A DNA stretch of 64,000 nt from positions 310,001-374,000 of the forward strand of contig NZ_FMZZ01000005.1 in NCBI RefSeq assembly GCF_900101685.1, given 5' to 3'. Numbering within the stretch: the stretch's first letter is position 1; each line of letters begins with the position of its first letter. The position numbers and the translations under genes are program-made. The DNA is from Actinokineospora iranica. GTDB lineage: Bacteria; Actinomycetota; Actinomycetes; Mycobacteriales; Pseudonocardiaceae. Shown piece by piece: positions 1 to 7,793 of this stretch. The notes beneath the pieces were generated by a model that saw only the letters and a program-made list of their open reading frames with translations, did no database searches and was not told where the DNA came from.

Positions 1-782
1 GTCAACATCACGTAGTCGGCGATGTTGAGCAGCACGATGTAGCCGATCAGGTGCAGGATCGCCCGCCACTGGGTGCGCAGCACCGCCCGCAGCGGCGACT
101 TCTTCACCTCGTGCCGCGCCGCGACCTCCCGGAACAGCGGCGTGTCCTCCAGTTTGAGCCGCAGGTACAGCCCGACCAGCCCCAGCGGCCCGGCCAGCAG
201 GAACGGGATTCGCCAGCCCCACGAGTGCATCACATCGTCGCCGAGGACGACCGTGCTGGCCGTCACCATGCCCGCGCCGAGGAAGAAGCCGCCCAGGGTG
301 CCGAACTCCAGCCAGCTGCCCAGGAAGCCACGCCTTTTGTCCGGGGCGTACTCCGCGATGAACGTCGCAGCGCCGCCATACTCGCCGCCAGCGGAAAAGC
401 CCTGCACGAGCCGTGCCGCGATGACCAGGATGGGAGCCAGGACTCCCGCGGTCTGATAGGAGGGAAACAGTCCGATCGCGAATGTCGACCCGGACATCAG
501 AATAATGGTGGTGGCCAACACTTTTTGCCTGCCGACCCGATCCCCGAGCGGCCCGAACACGAAGCCGCCGAACGGCCGCGCGACGAACGCCACCGCCAGC
601 ACCGCGAAGGTGCCGAGCACGTTCTCGGTCGGTGTGGCGGCGCTGAAGAACACGGCCCCGAGGACGGCGGGCATAAAGCCGAACACCCCGAAGTCGTACC
701 ACTCGATGCAATTGCCCATCGCAGAAGCCGCGACGGCCTTGCGGACAGCTTTCTGGTCTGGCTGGGTCCCCGACTCATCCAT
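1..782 (-). CDS. MHS-family MFS transporter (ProP-like symporter), 3' end cut by window edge
   Basis: Reading the minus strand from the ATG at 782 gives an open frame of 260 codons that runs off the window. It shows the hallmarks of the metabolite:H+ symporter branch of the major facilitator superfamily: GNCIEWYDFGVFGF at the start of helix 1, RPFGGFVFGPLGDRVGRQ in the loop between helices 2 and 3, and RLVQGFSAGGEYGG followed by EYAP in helix 4. Family members take up osmolytes, dicarboxylates or shikimate-like acids with protons; the substrate cannot be told from this half. Five or six membrane segments are visible. It lies 201 bp downstream of the L,D-transpeptidase gene on the same strand, and no shared operon is evident. 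Confidence 0.9.
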   Translation of the reverse strand, partial: MDESGTQPDQKAVRKAVAASAMGNCIEWYDFGVFGFMPAVLGAVFFSAATPTENVLGTFAVLAVAFVARPFGGFVFGPLGDRVGRQKVLATTIILMSGSTFAIGLFPSYQTAGVLAPILVIAARLVQGFSAGGEYGGAATFIAEYAPDKRRGFLGSWLEFGTLGGFFLGAGMVTASTVVLGDDVMHSWGWRIPFLLAGPLGLVGLYLRLKLEDTPLFREVAARHEVKKSPLRAVLRTQWRAILHLIGYIVLLNIADYVML

Positions 783-983
783 TCAGGCGAGGGTAGTGCC
801 GCCCCGGGCACTACCGCTACAGCCGATTCCCCGCGCGCATTCCCGTCCACTGTGCTCCCCACGTCGACATCGCGACATGGGGAGGATTCAGCAGTTCAAC
901 TGTTCAACAATCCTACAAGTGGATAGTCCTGTCGCTGGTTGGCGAACCGAGTGTTGGCCGCCGGGGACCGCCAACCACCATCC

Positions 984-2171
984 CTAGTTCGCCTCGGCCG
1001 ACATCGCCTGCCACTGGTCCCACGGCACGGCCCAGTCGTAGTAGTCGCCGTCGGCCGCGCCGAGTCGCTGGGTGCTTCCGGTGATCTCCACCGGGTCGCC
1101 CGGCAGCACCGTGTCGTAGTAGATCTTCGCGTTCGCGGGCGACAGGTTGACGCAGCCGTGGGAAACGTTGCGCTTGCCCTGGTGCGGGATCGACGGCGCG
1201 TAACCGTGCACGAACTCACCGTTGTTCGAGATCCGCACCGCCCACGGGACGACGACATTCTCGTAGTTGTACTTCGGGTTGGTCATGCCGTAGCTCGCGT
1301 GTTTGCTCATGACCACGTGGGTGCCGCTCTTGGTGACCCGCCCCGGGTCGGTTTCCAGGCCGAAGCTGGCGGGGAAGTCGTGGGTCTGGACGCCGTCGGT
1401 GATGACGACCATGCGGTGGGTCTGGGTGTCCGCCTTGACGATCTGGTGGCGGCCGATGGTGAAGGCCGAGGTGACGTCGTCGCGGCCGTAGGCGCCGCCG
1501 CCCAGGGGGATGCCGTAGATGTCGGCGGTCACCTTCACCGTGGTGCCGGGCTTCCAGTACTCCTTGGGCCGCCAGTGGGCTCTGCGGTCGTCCAGCCACG
1601 CCCACGCGCCCTCGGTCGCCGGAGCCGTCTCGACCTTGAGGGCCTTCTGGGCGGACAGCCGGTCCTTGACGGGGGCGTCGAAGGTGACCGCGATGGGCAT
1701 CGCGATGCCATAGGTCCGGTCGTCGCCGGTGTTGAGCCTGGCTTTGATCTGGCTCCTGGGCTTGACCGTGGTGAAGGAGCCGCTGATGGGCGTGGTGCTG
1801 CCGTCGGCGCCGATGGCGGCGCCCGACCAGGTGTAGGTCTTGCCGTAGCCGAGGTCTTCCGCGACGGCCCACGTCTTCTTGTCCTCGGTGAAGGCGCCCT
1901 TGACCTCCTTGCCGTCGGGGTTGGTGAGGGTGACCGATCGCAGGGCGCCGTCGGTCACGGTGACTGAGGCCGGGGCGCCGGGGCTGACGTCCTTGGCGTC
2001 GGCCGCCGGGGTCGCGGTGACCGTGGCGGGTGCGGCGACCTGTGCCACGGGAGCGCTCGCGGCGGCGGCTCCGCCGGTGGTGCAGCCGGTGAGCGCGAGC
2101 GTGGCGACGAGGCCCGCTCCGAGGAACGCGACCAGGAGTTGGCGACGTCCCGTGTGTCTGCGCTTGTCCAT
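984..2171 (-). CDS. L,D-transpeptidase, lipoprotein with Ig-like domains and YkuD catalytic domain
   Basis: The 395-residue protein forms 3-3 cross-links in peptidoglycan on the outer face of the membrane. The start is the second in-frame ATG, because GGAAGCAGG lies just before it; an ATG seven codons upstream has no such site. The N-terminus is a lipoprotein signal (hydrophobic stretch, then LALTGC lipobox). Two Ig-like domains follow, and the YkuD domain is C-terminal, with HGYAPSIPHQG and the active-site motif SHGCVNLS (Cys near 340). This order matches mycobacterial LdtMt2-type enzymes, and the length is normal. An alanine-rich linker follows the lipid-modified cysteine. The gene is monocistronic and divergent from the cold-shock gene. 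Confidence 0.95.
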   Translation of the reverse strand: MDKRRHTGRRQLLVAFLGAGLVATLALTGCTTGGAAAASAPVAQVAAPATVTATPAADAKDVSPGAPASVTVTDGALRSVTLTNPDGKEVKGAFTEDKKTWAVAEDLGYGKTYTWSGAAIGADGSTTPISGSFTTVKPRSQIKARLNTGDDRTYGIAMPIAVTFDAPVKDRLSAQKALKVETAPATEGAWAWLDDRRAHWRPKEYWKPGTTVKVTADIYGIPLGGGAYGRDDVTSAFTIGRHQIVKADTQTHRMVVITDGVQTHDFPASFGLETDPGRVTKSGTHVVMSKHASYGMTNPKYNYENVVVPWAVRISNNGEFVHGYAPSIPHQGKRNVSHGCVNLSPANAKIYYDTVLPGDPVEITGSTQRLGAADGDYYDWAVPWDQWQAMSAEAN

Positions 2172-2550
2172 CCTGCTTCCTTTCCCCCACAACCGAGTGA
2201 CCCCCCTATCGACGCCGCGGCGGCCTGTGACGTTGGCCGGGAAGGCCGGTGAGGCGCATCACAATTAGTGGAAAGCGGCGGCGAGTTCGGAGAGCGATCC
2301 AGTGGCTTCGGAGCGTGCCGAATGACATCACCCGCTTGGGCTAGCCGAGCGCCCATCAGGCAGTAGTGCGCGTCCGAGAGAGCCGATAGTCTTTCCCTCG
2401 CAGGCCGTAGTTTCTGTGTTCGTGCTATTCACGCTCGCGGAACGACAACGCGGGCGCGCTGCTTTTCCGCTGCAGTGGGCGGAGGCATCGCCCGAAGGCG
2501 GCCCGGGGTTGCACGGTGTAACCCCAAGCTCCTGCGATGGAGGCAGGTTT
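2172..2550. other. Divergent intergenic region between L,D-transpeptidase and cold-shock genes
   Basis: About 380 bp without a credible gene. It must hold the promoters of both divergent genes. Long untranslated leaders are usual for cold-shock genes and there is room for one here, but I could not define a transcription start. A GGAGG at 2539-2543 serves the cold-shock gene. Confidence 0.5.
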
Positions 2551-2754
2551 ATGGCACAGGGCACTGTCAAGTGGTTCAACTCCGAGAAGGGCTTCGGCTT
2601 CATCGCGCAGGACAACGGCGGCGCCGATGTCTTCGTGCACTACTCGGAGATTCAGGCCAAGGGTTTCCGCACCCTTGAGGAAAACCAGCGGGTTGAGTTC
2701 GAGGTCGGTCAGGGCACCAAGGGCCCGCAGGCCACGAACGTCATTCCGCTGTAA
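2551..2754 (+). CDS. Cold-shock protein (CspA family)
   Basis: This 67-residue single cold-shock domain protein is an RNA/DNA chaperone that binds single-stranded nucleic acid and melts mRNA structure in the cytoplasm. The nucleic-acid-binding motifs RNP1 (KGFGFI) and RNP2 (VFVHY) are both intact, after the typical start [10 protein letters not shown]. The ATG at 2551 is chosen because GGAGG lies seven bases upstream and the length fits the family exactly; longer in-frame starts would add an unrelated tail. A strong hairpin terminator follows immediately, so it is a one-gene transcript. Confidence 0.97.
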   Translation: MAQGTVKWFNSEKGFGFIAQDNGGADVFVHYSEIQAKGFRTLEENQRVEFEVGQGTKGPQATNVIPL

Positions 2755-2762
2755 GCCGGAAC

Positions 2763-2802
2763 ACACGAGAGCCCCGGCCGCGCTCGGCCGGGGCTCTCGT
2801 GT
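2763..2802. terminator. Perfect 18-bp hairpin terminator after the cold-shock gene
   Basis: ACACGAGAGCCCCGGCCG at 2763-2780 pairs perfectly with 2785-2802 around a 4-base loop. It lies between two converging genes, so it may serve both strands. Only a weak T-rich tail follows on the plus strand. Confidence 0.85.
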
Positions 2803-2829
2803 TCGGTTGTGGTGGGCGGGCCGCTGTGG

Positions 2830-3225
2830 TCAGGAACGCTGAAGCTGCTGGGCTTCCCACTCCAGGCGCTGCATGACCCATTCCTGGGCCAGCGCCATGG
2901 GCGAGGTCTGCCGGTAGGCGGCCAGTTCGCGGAGTTGCTCGTTGGCCACCAGGGAGAGCCGAAGCTGGTAGACCTCGGCGCCGCCGAAGCGGCGGCCGGA
3001 ACCGGTGGTCTCGGCGTCGCCCTCGGGGGCGAGCGCGGCCAGGTACGACTCGAGTTCGTCGTCGGGCAGGGCGTCCTCGGCCTGCTCTCGCTGCGGGTTG
3101 CGGTGGCGTCCCGGGTTGGCGCCGACCGCCTTGAGGTCGGTGCGGCTGCGTCCGAAAGAGGGAAAAGGCACCTGGACACGATAACGAACAGGTCGCGATC
3201 CGGCAGCGCGTGTGACTCGGGACAC
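2830..3225 (-). CDS. Hypothetical protein with ribbon-helix-helix-like C-terminus
   Basis: The open frame has 131 codons. The C-terminal 45 residues (VYQLRLSLVANEQLRELAAY and onward) look like a short strand followed by two helices, the pattern of a CopG/Arc-type ribbon-helix-helix DNA-binding unit. The N-terminal half is acidic and probably disordered. The start is uncertain: the basic first 18 residues are poor protein, and a GTG at 3171 (113 residues) is an alternative. Three exact 10-bp tandem repeats lie 46-75 bp upstream of the longer start and could be its operator. The gene converges on the cold-shock gene and shares its terminator. The fold is suggested by pattern only, and the function is unknown. 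Confidence 0.6.
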   Translation of the reverse strand: MSRVTRAAGSRPVRYRVQVPFPSFGRSRTDLKAVGANPGRHRNPQREQAEDALPDDELESYLAALAPEGDAETTGSGRRFGGAEVYQLRLSLVANEQLRELAAYRQTSPMALAQEWVMQRLEWEAQQLQRS

Positions 3226-3270
3226 GGCGCACGGTCTCGTTACGTCCGGATGACCCGCGGAGACCTTCCG

Positions 3271-3300
3271 GCGGGCAGCGGCGGGCAGCGGCGGGCAGCG
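3271..3300. repeat. Three exact 10-bp tandem repeats (GCGGGCAGCG)
   Basis: Three perfect copies of GCGGGCAGCG in a row, with a degenerate fourth (ACGGGCATGG) at 3301-3310. The period is one DNA helical turn, and the array lies upstream of the ribbon-helix-helix-like gene. Confidence 0.85.
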
Positions 3301-3313
3301 ACGGGCATGGAGA

Positions 3314-3346
3314 GGCCCCCGCGCCAGGGGGAGGAACGCGGGGGCC
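3314..3346. terminator. Hairpin downstream of the copper operon
   Basis: GGCCCCCGCG at 3314-3323 pairs with CGCGGGGGCC at 3337-3346 around a 13-base loop. It lies about 150 bp downstream of the copA stop codon on the minus strand and is a plausible terminator. No clear T-run follows. Confidence 0.55.
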
Positions 3347-3498
3347 GGAGGGGATCTCCACAGGCGCTGACCGGGGGTGTGTCAGCAACTTGATTGTTGC
3401 ACGTGCACGGGGCTCGCGGGAGGGGCTGCGGCGGAAAAATCGTCGGAAATGTTCACCTGATGTTCTTCTTGCGCCGTGACCTTCTCACCGCTATATGG

Positions 3499-5751
3499 CT
3501 ACCCCGCCGCCGTGGCGCGAAAACCGCGGAGCCGAAGGCTGTTCGACACCACGAACACGCTGGACAGCGCCATCGCCGCCCCGGCGATCATCGGGTTGAG
3601 CAGTCCGAACGCCGCCAGCGGAATGCCGACCACGTTGTAGGCGAACGCCCAGAACAAATTGCTCTTGATCGTGGCCAGCGTGCGCCGCGACAGCCGGATC
3701 GCGTCCGCGGCCAGCCGCAGGTCGCCGCGCACCAGGGTCAGGTCGCCCGCCTCGATCGCGGCGTCCGAGCCGGTGCCCATCGACAGGCCGAGGTCGGCCG
3801 CGGCCAGCGCCGGGGCGTCGTTGACGCCGTCGCCGACCATCGCCACGACCTCGCCGCAGGCCTGGAGCCGCCGCACCGCGGCGACCTTCTCCGCAGGCAG
3901 CACCTCGGCGATCACGTCGGTGATGCCGACCTCGGCAGCCACCGCCCGCGCCACCGCCTCGTTGTCGCCGGTCAGCAGCACCGGCCGCAGGCCGAGCGCG
4001 CGCAGCCTGATGACCGCTTCGGCGCTGGTCGGCTTCACCGCGTCGGCGACGGCGACCAGCCCCAGGGCCTTCCCGCCAGCCGCGGCGGCGATCACGGTGC
4101 GGCCCCCCGCCTCGGCCGCGGCCTGCGCCTCGACCAGCGCGTCGGGCAGTTCGACGCGGTGCTCGGCGAGCAGCCGCGGCCTGCCGACCACCACCGCCTC
4201 GCCGTCCACGGTGCCGGTGACGCCCAGGCCCTCGGCGTTGCGGAAGCCCTCGACCGCGGGCAGGTCGGGTGCCTCTTGGGCCGCGTGCGCCGCGATGGCC
4301 ACCGCGATCGGGTGCTCGGAAGCCGACTCGACGGCCCCGACCAGCCGCAGCAGCCGCTCCGGGGTGACGCCGTCGGCGGGGATCACGTCCACGACCGCCA
4401 TCCGGCCGGTGGTGACCGTGCCGGTCTTGTCCAGCACGACCGTGGTGACCCGCCGGGTCGACTCCAGCACCTCGGGGCCCTTGACCAGGATGCCCAGCTG
4501 CGCGCCCCGGCCGGTGCCGACCAGCAGCGCCGTCGGCGTGGCCAGCCCGAGCGCGCACGGGCAGGCGATCACCAGCACCGCGACCGCGGCCGTGACGGCG
4601 GCGTCCGCGCCCGCGCCGGTGACCAGCCAGCCCGCCAGGGTCAGCGCGGCCAGTACCAGGACGACCGGCACGAACACCGCCGAGATCCGGTCGGCGAGCC
4701 GCTGGACCTCGGCCTTGCCGGTCTGCGCCTGCTCGACCAGCCGGGCCATCTGCGCGAGCTGGGTGTCCGCGCCGACCCGGGTTGCCCGGATCACCAGCCG
4801 ACCGCTCGCGTTGACCGTGCCGCCGACAACCGAGTCCCCTGGGGCCACCTCGACGGGCGCCGACTCGCCGGTGACCAGCGACCGGTCGACCGCCGACGCG
4901 CCTTCTTCGACCACCCCGTCGGTGGCGATCTTCTCGCCCGGCCGGGCGAGGAACAGGTCGCCGACCCGCAGCTCGGCGACCGGGACCCGGCGCTCCACAC
5001 CGTCGCGCAGAACGGCGACATCCTTGGCGCCCAGCGCGAGCAGCGCCCGCAGCGCGTCGCCCGCCCGCCGCTTGGACCTGGCCTCCAGCCAGCGGCCGAG
5101 CAGCAGGAAGGTGGTCACGCCGACGGCGACCTCGAAGTAGATGTCGGCGGTCGCGTGCCCCTCTGCGGGCAGCAGGCTGAACTCGTGGCGCAGCCCGACC
5201 GCCCCCGCGCCGCCGAACAGCAGCGCGTAGACCGACCACAGGAACGCCACGGTGACGCCCATCGACACCAGGGTGTCCATGCTGGCCGAGCCGTGCCGCA
5301 GGTTGACCACGGCGGCCCGGTGGAACGGCCACGCGCACACTCCGACCACGACGTAGGACAGCGCGAGCGCCGTCCACTGCCAGGTGGGGAACTGCCAGGC
5401 GGGGACCATCGAGACCGCGATCACCGGGGCGCTGAGCACGGCGGAGATCAGGAACCGCAGCCGCAGCTCGTCGGCGTGCGCGTCGGCTCTGCGGTCGTCG
5501 TCCTCGGCGGGCTCCGGCTCGGCGCGGACCGGGCTGGCCGCGTACCCGGCGCCCACGACGGCGGTGACCAGCGTGTCGGTCGGGAACCCTGGCGGCACCT
5601 CGACGGTGGCGCGCTCGGTCGCGTAGTTGACCGTCGCGCGCACCCCGTCGAGCTTGTTGAGCTTGCGCTCCACCCGGCCCGCGCAGGCGGCGCAGGTCAT
5701 CCCGCCGATGGCGAGCTCCACCGTCTCCTGGGCGCGTTCGATGGTCGTCAT
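3499..5751 (-). CDS. copA: Copper-exporting P1B-type ATPase
   Basis: The 750-residue integral membrane protein uses ATP to export Cu(I). An N-terminal heavy-metal-associated domain carries GMTCAACAG (Cys20 and Cys23). Membrane helices begin near residue 98. TGES (294-297) marks the actuator domain. The intramembrane CPC metal site is at 397-399, the phosphorylated Asp is in DKTGT near 441, the SEHP motif near 478-481, and GDGVNDAP begins at 640. The CPC motif and the neighbouring copZ and csoR argue for copper rather than zinc or cadmium. Length is normal and all key residues are present. It starts 9 bp after the copZ stop and is the last gene of a csoR-copZ-copA transcript. Confidence 0.97.
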   Translation of the reverse strand: MTTIERAQETVELAIGGMTCAACAGRVERKLNKLDGVRATVNYATERATVEVPPGFPTDTLVTAVVGAGYAASPVRAEPEPAEDDDRRADAHADELRLRFLISAVLSAPVIAVSMVPAWQFPTWQWTALALSYVVVGVCAWPFHRAAVVNLRHGSASMDTLVSMGVTVAFLWSVYALLFGGAGAVGLRHEFSLLPAEGHATADIYFEVAVGVTTFLLLGRWLEARSKRRAGDALRALLALGAKDVAVLRDGVERRVPVAELRVGDLFLARPGEKIATDGVVEEGASAVDRSLVTGESAPVEVAPGDSVVGGTVNASGRLVIRATRVGADTQLAQMARLVEQAQTGKAEVQRLADRISAVFVPVVLVLAALTLAGWLVTGAGADAAVTAAVAVLVIACPCALGLATPTALLVGTGRGAQLGILVKGPEVLESTRRVTTVVLDKTGTVTTGRMAVVDVIPADGVTPERLLRLVGAVESASEHPIAVAIAAHAAQEAPDLPAVEGFRNAEGLGVTGTVDGEAVVVGRPRLLAEHRVELPDALVEAQAAAEAGGRTVIAAAAGGKALGLVAVADAVKPTSAEAVIRLRALGLRPVLLTGDNEAVARAVAAEVGITDVIAEVLPAEKVAAVRRLQACGEVVAMVGDGVNDAPALAAADLGLSMGTGSDAAIEAGDLTLVRGDLRLAADAIRLSRRTLATIKSNLFWAFAYNVVGIPLAAFGLLNPMIAGAAMALSSVFVVSNSLRLRGFRATAAG

Positions 5752-5760
5752 CGCGGTCCT

Positions 5761-5970
5761 CTAGTTGGCGAGCTGGTATCCGGCCTCGGTCACCGCTGCG
5801 GCGACCTCGTCCCGGTTCAGCTCGGTTGTGCTGGTCACGGTGACCGCGCCGGTCTTGAGGTCGACGTCGATCCCGGAGACGCCCGCGATGCCGGACAGTT
5901 CCTCGGTGACCGAGTTGACGCAGTGGCCGCAGGTCATGCCGCTGACGGTGTAGACGGTCTGCAGAGACAC
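5761..5970 (-). CDS. copZ: Copper chaperone (heavy-metal-associated domain)
   Basis: A 69-residue single HMA domain with the Cu(I)-binding motif GMTCGHC near residues 11-17. It carries copper in the cytoplasm and passes it to the N-terminal domain of the CopA ATPase. It lies between csoR (58 bp upstream) and copA (9 bp downstream) on the same strand, so co-transcription under CsoR control is expected. Length and motif are exactly those of the family. Confidence 0.95.
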   Translation of the reverse strand: MSLQTVYTVSGMTCGHCVNSVTEELSGIAGVSGIDVDLKTGAVTVTSTTELNRDEVAAAVTEAGYQLAN

Positions 5971-6028
5971 AGGTGTTCCCTTCGGTGGTGCTTGTCGGTT
6001 TTCGGGGGCGGTGGGACCGGGCGCGGCG

Positions 6029-6325
6029 TCAGGACTTCACGAGCCGGGCGATCGCGTCCGCGGCTTCGCGGACCTTCGCCGCGGCCGCCTCGTCGCTCTG
6101 TCGGGCGGCGTCCACCACGCAGCCGGCCATGTGCTCCTCGAGCAGTTCCAGCGCGAACGCCTGGAGGGCCTTGGTCGCGGCCGAGACCTGGGTGAGCACG
6201 TCGATGCAGTAGGCGTCCTCGTCGACCATCCGCTGCAAGCCCCGCACCTGTCCCTCGACCCGGCGTAACCGCCGCTGGTGGGACTCCTTCTTGGCGCTGG
6301 GGGTACCCGGGTGCTCGTGCTCCAT
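6029..6325 (-). CDS. csoR: CsoR copper-sensing repressor
   Basis: An all-helical repressor of about 98 residues that releases DNA when it binds Cu(I). The copper ligands of the family are in place: Cys40, His65 and Cys69, in the context YCIDVLTQ and EEHMAGC. The HxxxC spacing matches mycobacterial CsoR. The start is either the ATG at 6325 or the one at 6337; neither has a strong ribosome-binding site. The 6337 start abuts a perfect CsoR-type inverted repeat, so the message may be nearly leaderless. The long upstream extension of the open frame is not plausible protein. It is first in an operon with copZ and copA and so represses itself. Confidence 0.93.
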   Translation of the reverse strand: MEHEHPGTPSAKKESHQRRLRRVEGQVRGLQRMVDEDAYCIDVLTQVSAATKALQAFALELLEEHMAGCVVDAARQSDEAAAAKVREAADAIARLVKS

Positions 6326-6336
6326 GCCGTCGACCA

Positions 6337-6351
6337 TACCCTTAGGGGGTA
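6337..6351. promoter_or_regulatory. CsoR-type operator
   Basis: TACCCTTAGGGGGTA, read on the other strand as TACCC-CCTAA-GGGTA, is a perfect 5-5-5 inverted repeat. It has the GC-rich form known for CsoR operators and lies directly at the start of csoR. It should repress the whole csoR-copZ-copA transcript until copper is present. Confidence 0.8.
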
Positions 6352-6560
6352 GGGGTTGTGCAAACGGAGTGTGGCGAGCCTTACTCCATACGGCCGTTCG
6401 GGTGAGCGGACAGCCGGTGAACTCCTGGCGACTCCTGGATCGCATCGGGAAAACCGATCACGTACCGCTACCTACAGTGGAATGCGGTTCACCCTGCGGG
6501 GGGCTGTGACCGCGGCGAGATCTCTCATAGCCTCACGCCAAACAAAGCCGGGGAGGCACA

Positions 6561-6806
6561 ATGAGCGGGTCACTCGAAGTGCGGAGTTTTCTTCTGCAGC
6601 AAGACAGCCTCGGAACGGCGGGGCAGTTCTCCTCGGGCGTCCCCACTCCACGCTCGGGCGACACCAGCCGCGTCTCCGAGGAGCAGGTGCGCCGCGCCCG
6701 CCTCGCGGTGGCCCGCGGCGCGCGCAGCGCGGAGGACTGCCGCGAGCTGCTCGACATGCTCGGCCTGGTCGACGGCGAGGACGGCATCCCCGCCGTCTGC
6801 CGCTGA
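6561..6806 (+). CDS. Small hypothetical protein, 81 residues
   Basis: The ATG at 6561 is preceded by GGGGAGG at a good distance, which is the main reason to call it real. The first 35 residues are Ser/Gly/Thr-rich and probably unstructured. The C-terminal half (VSEEQVRRARLAVARGA, then CRELLDMLGL) looks like two helices ending in a Cys-containing tail (AVCR). There is no signal peptide or membrane segment. It stands alone between the copper operon and the tRNA genes, with a hairpin terminator downstream. I do not recognise a family. The helix pattern suggests a protein-protein interaction module, but that is a guess. Confidence 0.7.
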   Translation: MSGSLEVRSFLLQQDSLGTAGQFSSGVPTPRSGDTSRVSEEQVRRARLAVARGARSAEDCRELLDMLGLVDGEDGIPAVCR

Positions 6807-6935
6807 CCGCGAGCACACCGCCGCCGCGGGGGACACCGTCGTCCCCATCGGTCGTCGCCGACGGGTCCATCTTCGTCGGCTGAGCGACCGCGCGGGGCCG
6901 ATGCCGCCTGCCTCCACCCGCCCACCACCCAGACC

Positions 6936-6969
6936 GCGACCCCCGCTCGGTGCCCCGAGCGGGGGTCGC
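6936..6969. terminator. 15-bp hairpin terminator
   Basis: GCGACCCCCGCTCGG at 6936-6950 pairs perfectly with 6955-6969 around a 4-base loop, about 130 bp after the 81-residue gene. There is no T-run. The rest of 6807-7150 holds no gene and presumably the promoter of the tRNA genes. Confidence 0.7.
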
Positions 6970-7150
6970 ATCACGCAACCGTCCCTCCCGCTGCTCGAAC
7001 CACGAGCGTTTGCCCAGCTCACAGCGGTTATGGGGCCCCCGTTTTGGCGGATCACGGGCCGTGCCCTAAGCTACACATGCTCCCAGCGAAACCGGGCGGT
7101 CAGCGGTGGACCTGGAAGCGCGGTCGATCGGTTCGCCCGGAATTGGTCGG

Positions 7151-7223
7151 GCTCCCATCGTCTAGCGGCCTAGGACTCCGCCCTTTCAAGGCGGCAGCGC
7201 GGGTTCGAATCCCGTTGGGAGCA
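7151..7223 (+). tRNA. tRNA-Glu (anticodon TTC)
   Basis: The acceptor stem GCTCCCA/TGGGAGC is perfect. The anticodon stem CCGCC/GGCGG encloses loop CTTTCAA with anticodon TTC, and the T-loop is GGTTCGAATCC. CCA is not encoded. First of three closely spaced tRNA genes. Confidence 0.95.
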
Positions 7224-7242
7224 CGGAAGACAGCAGTAGCAA

Positions 7243-7316
7243 GGCCCTGTGGCGCAGTTGGTTAGCGCGTCGCCCTGTCACGGCGAAGGTCGCGGGTTCG
7301 AGTCCCGTCAGGGTCG
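7243..7316 (+). tRNA. tRNA-Asp (anticodon GTC)
   Basis: The acceptor stem GGCCCTG pairs with CAGGGTC (one G-U). The anticodon loop CTGTCAC gives GTC, and the T-loop is GGTTCGAGTCC. It lies 19 bp after tRNA-Glu and is probably co-transcribed with it. Confidence 0.95.
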
Positions 7317-7482
7317 CGAGCGAGCTTTTGGCTCCCCCTGTCCACGGAAAGCGTGGACAGGGCGCTCGCTGATAGTACCGGGGGGGCGACCCCCCCGAAC
7401 CCCCCACGGTGCGAGCTCCACCGGACCCAGCGTGGTTCGGTGTGAGTGACACCAGCTGGTGGTTCACCTGTTGGTGGGGTAA

Positions 7483-7556
7483 GGCCAGGTAGCTCAGTTG
7501 GTACGAGCGACCGCCTGAAAAGCGGTAGGTCGGCGGTTCGACCCCGCCCCTGGCCA
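7483..7556 (+). tRNA. tRNA-Phe (anticodon GAA)
   Basis: The acceptor stem GGCCAGG pairs with CCTGGCC. The anticodon loop contains GAA (CCTGAAAAG), and the T-loop is GGTTCGACCCC. It lies 166 bp after tRNA-Asp, a spacer that contains the GGGGGGG/CCCCCCC hairpin near 7380-7397. Confidence 0.95.
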
Positions 7557-7576
7557 CAACAGCATGTTCCAGACGA

Positions 7577-7611
7577 GACGGTCCTCCTGGTGGAGGGCCG
7601 TTTTTGTTTTG
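7577..7611 (+). terminator. Intrinsic terminator after the tRNA genes
   Basis: GACGGTCCTCC pairs with GGAGGGCCGTT (one G-U) and is followed directly by a T-rich tract (TTTTTGTTTT). This is the best canonical intrinsic terminator in the window. Confidence 0.85.
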
Positions 7612-7793
7612 TCTGGGGTGGTTTTTCTGGGGGGAGTGCTAAGAAATGTTTGTCGTGCGCTGGAGGTGCTAATGGGGGTGGGGGTGGTGTTGGGATGGTG
7701 ACAGGTTTTGCGGGTGGGGATTATTGGGTGTTGACAGGTGTTCTTCGGGGGATCACATTGGGCCTTATTGTCGGCTCAATGGGGAGTGGTTAA
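7612..7793. other. Strongly G/T-skewed leader upstream of the lipase
   Basis: The plus strand here is nearly devoid of C and rich in G runs (GGGGGTGGGGGTGGTGTTGGG at 7674-7694), unlike the rest of the window. It could form a G-quadruplex. A TTGACA at 7731-7736 is a possible -35 element, but the matching -10 is poor. Confidence 0.5.

Noticed and set aside
783-983. GTTCAAC direct repeats near 896-909 as an operator
   Set aside because: Only two imperfectly spaced short copies, too little to call.
3394-6195. A 933-codon open frame antisense to the copper operon
   Set aside because: It is a Arg/Asp/Gly/His-rich mirror of copA and copZ codons, with no domain, as expected in GC-rich DNA. Similar long antisense frames over other genes were dismissed for the same reason.
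7151-7556. A tRNA-associated integrated island
   Set aside because: No integrase gene is in the window and I found no second copy of a tRNA 3' end. The skewed region after it is reported separately.
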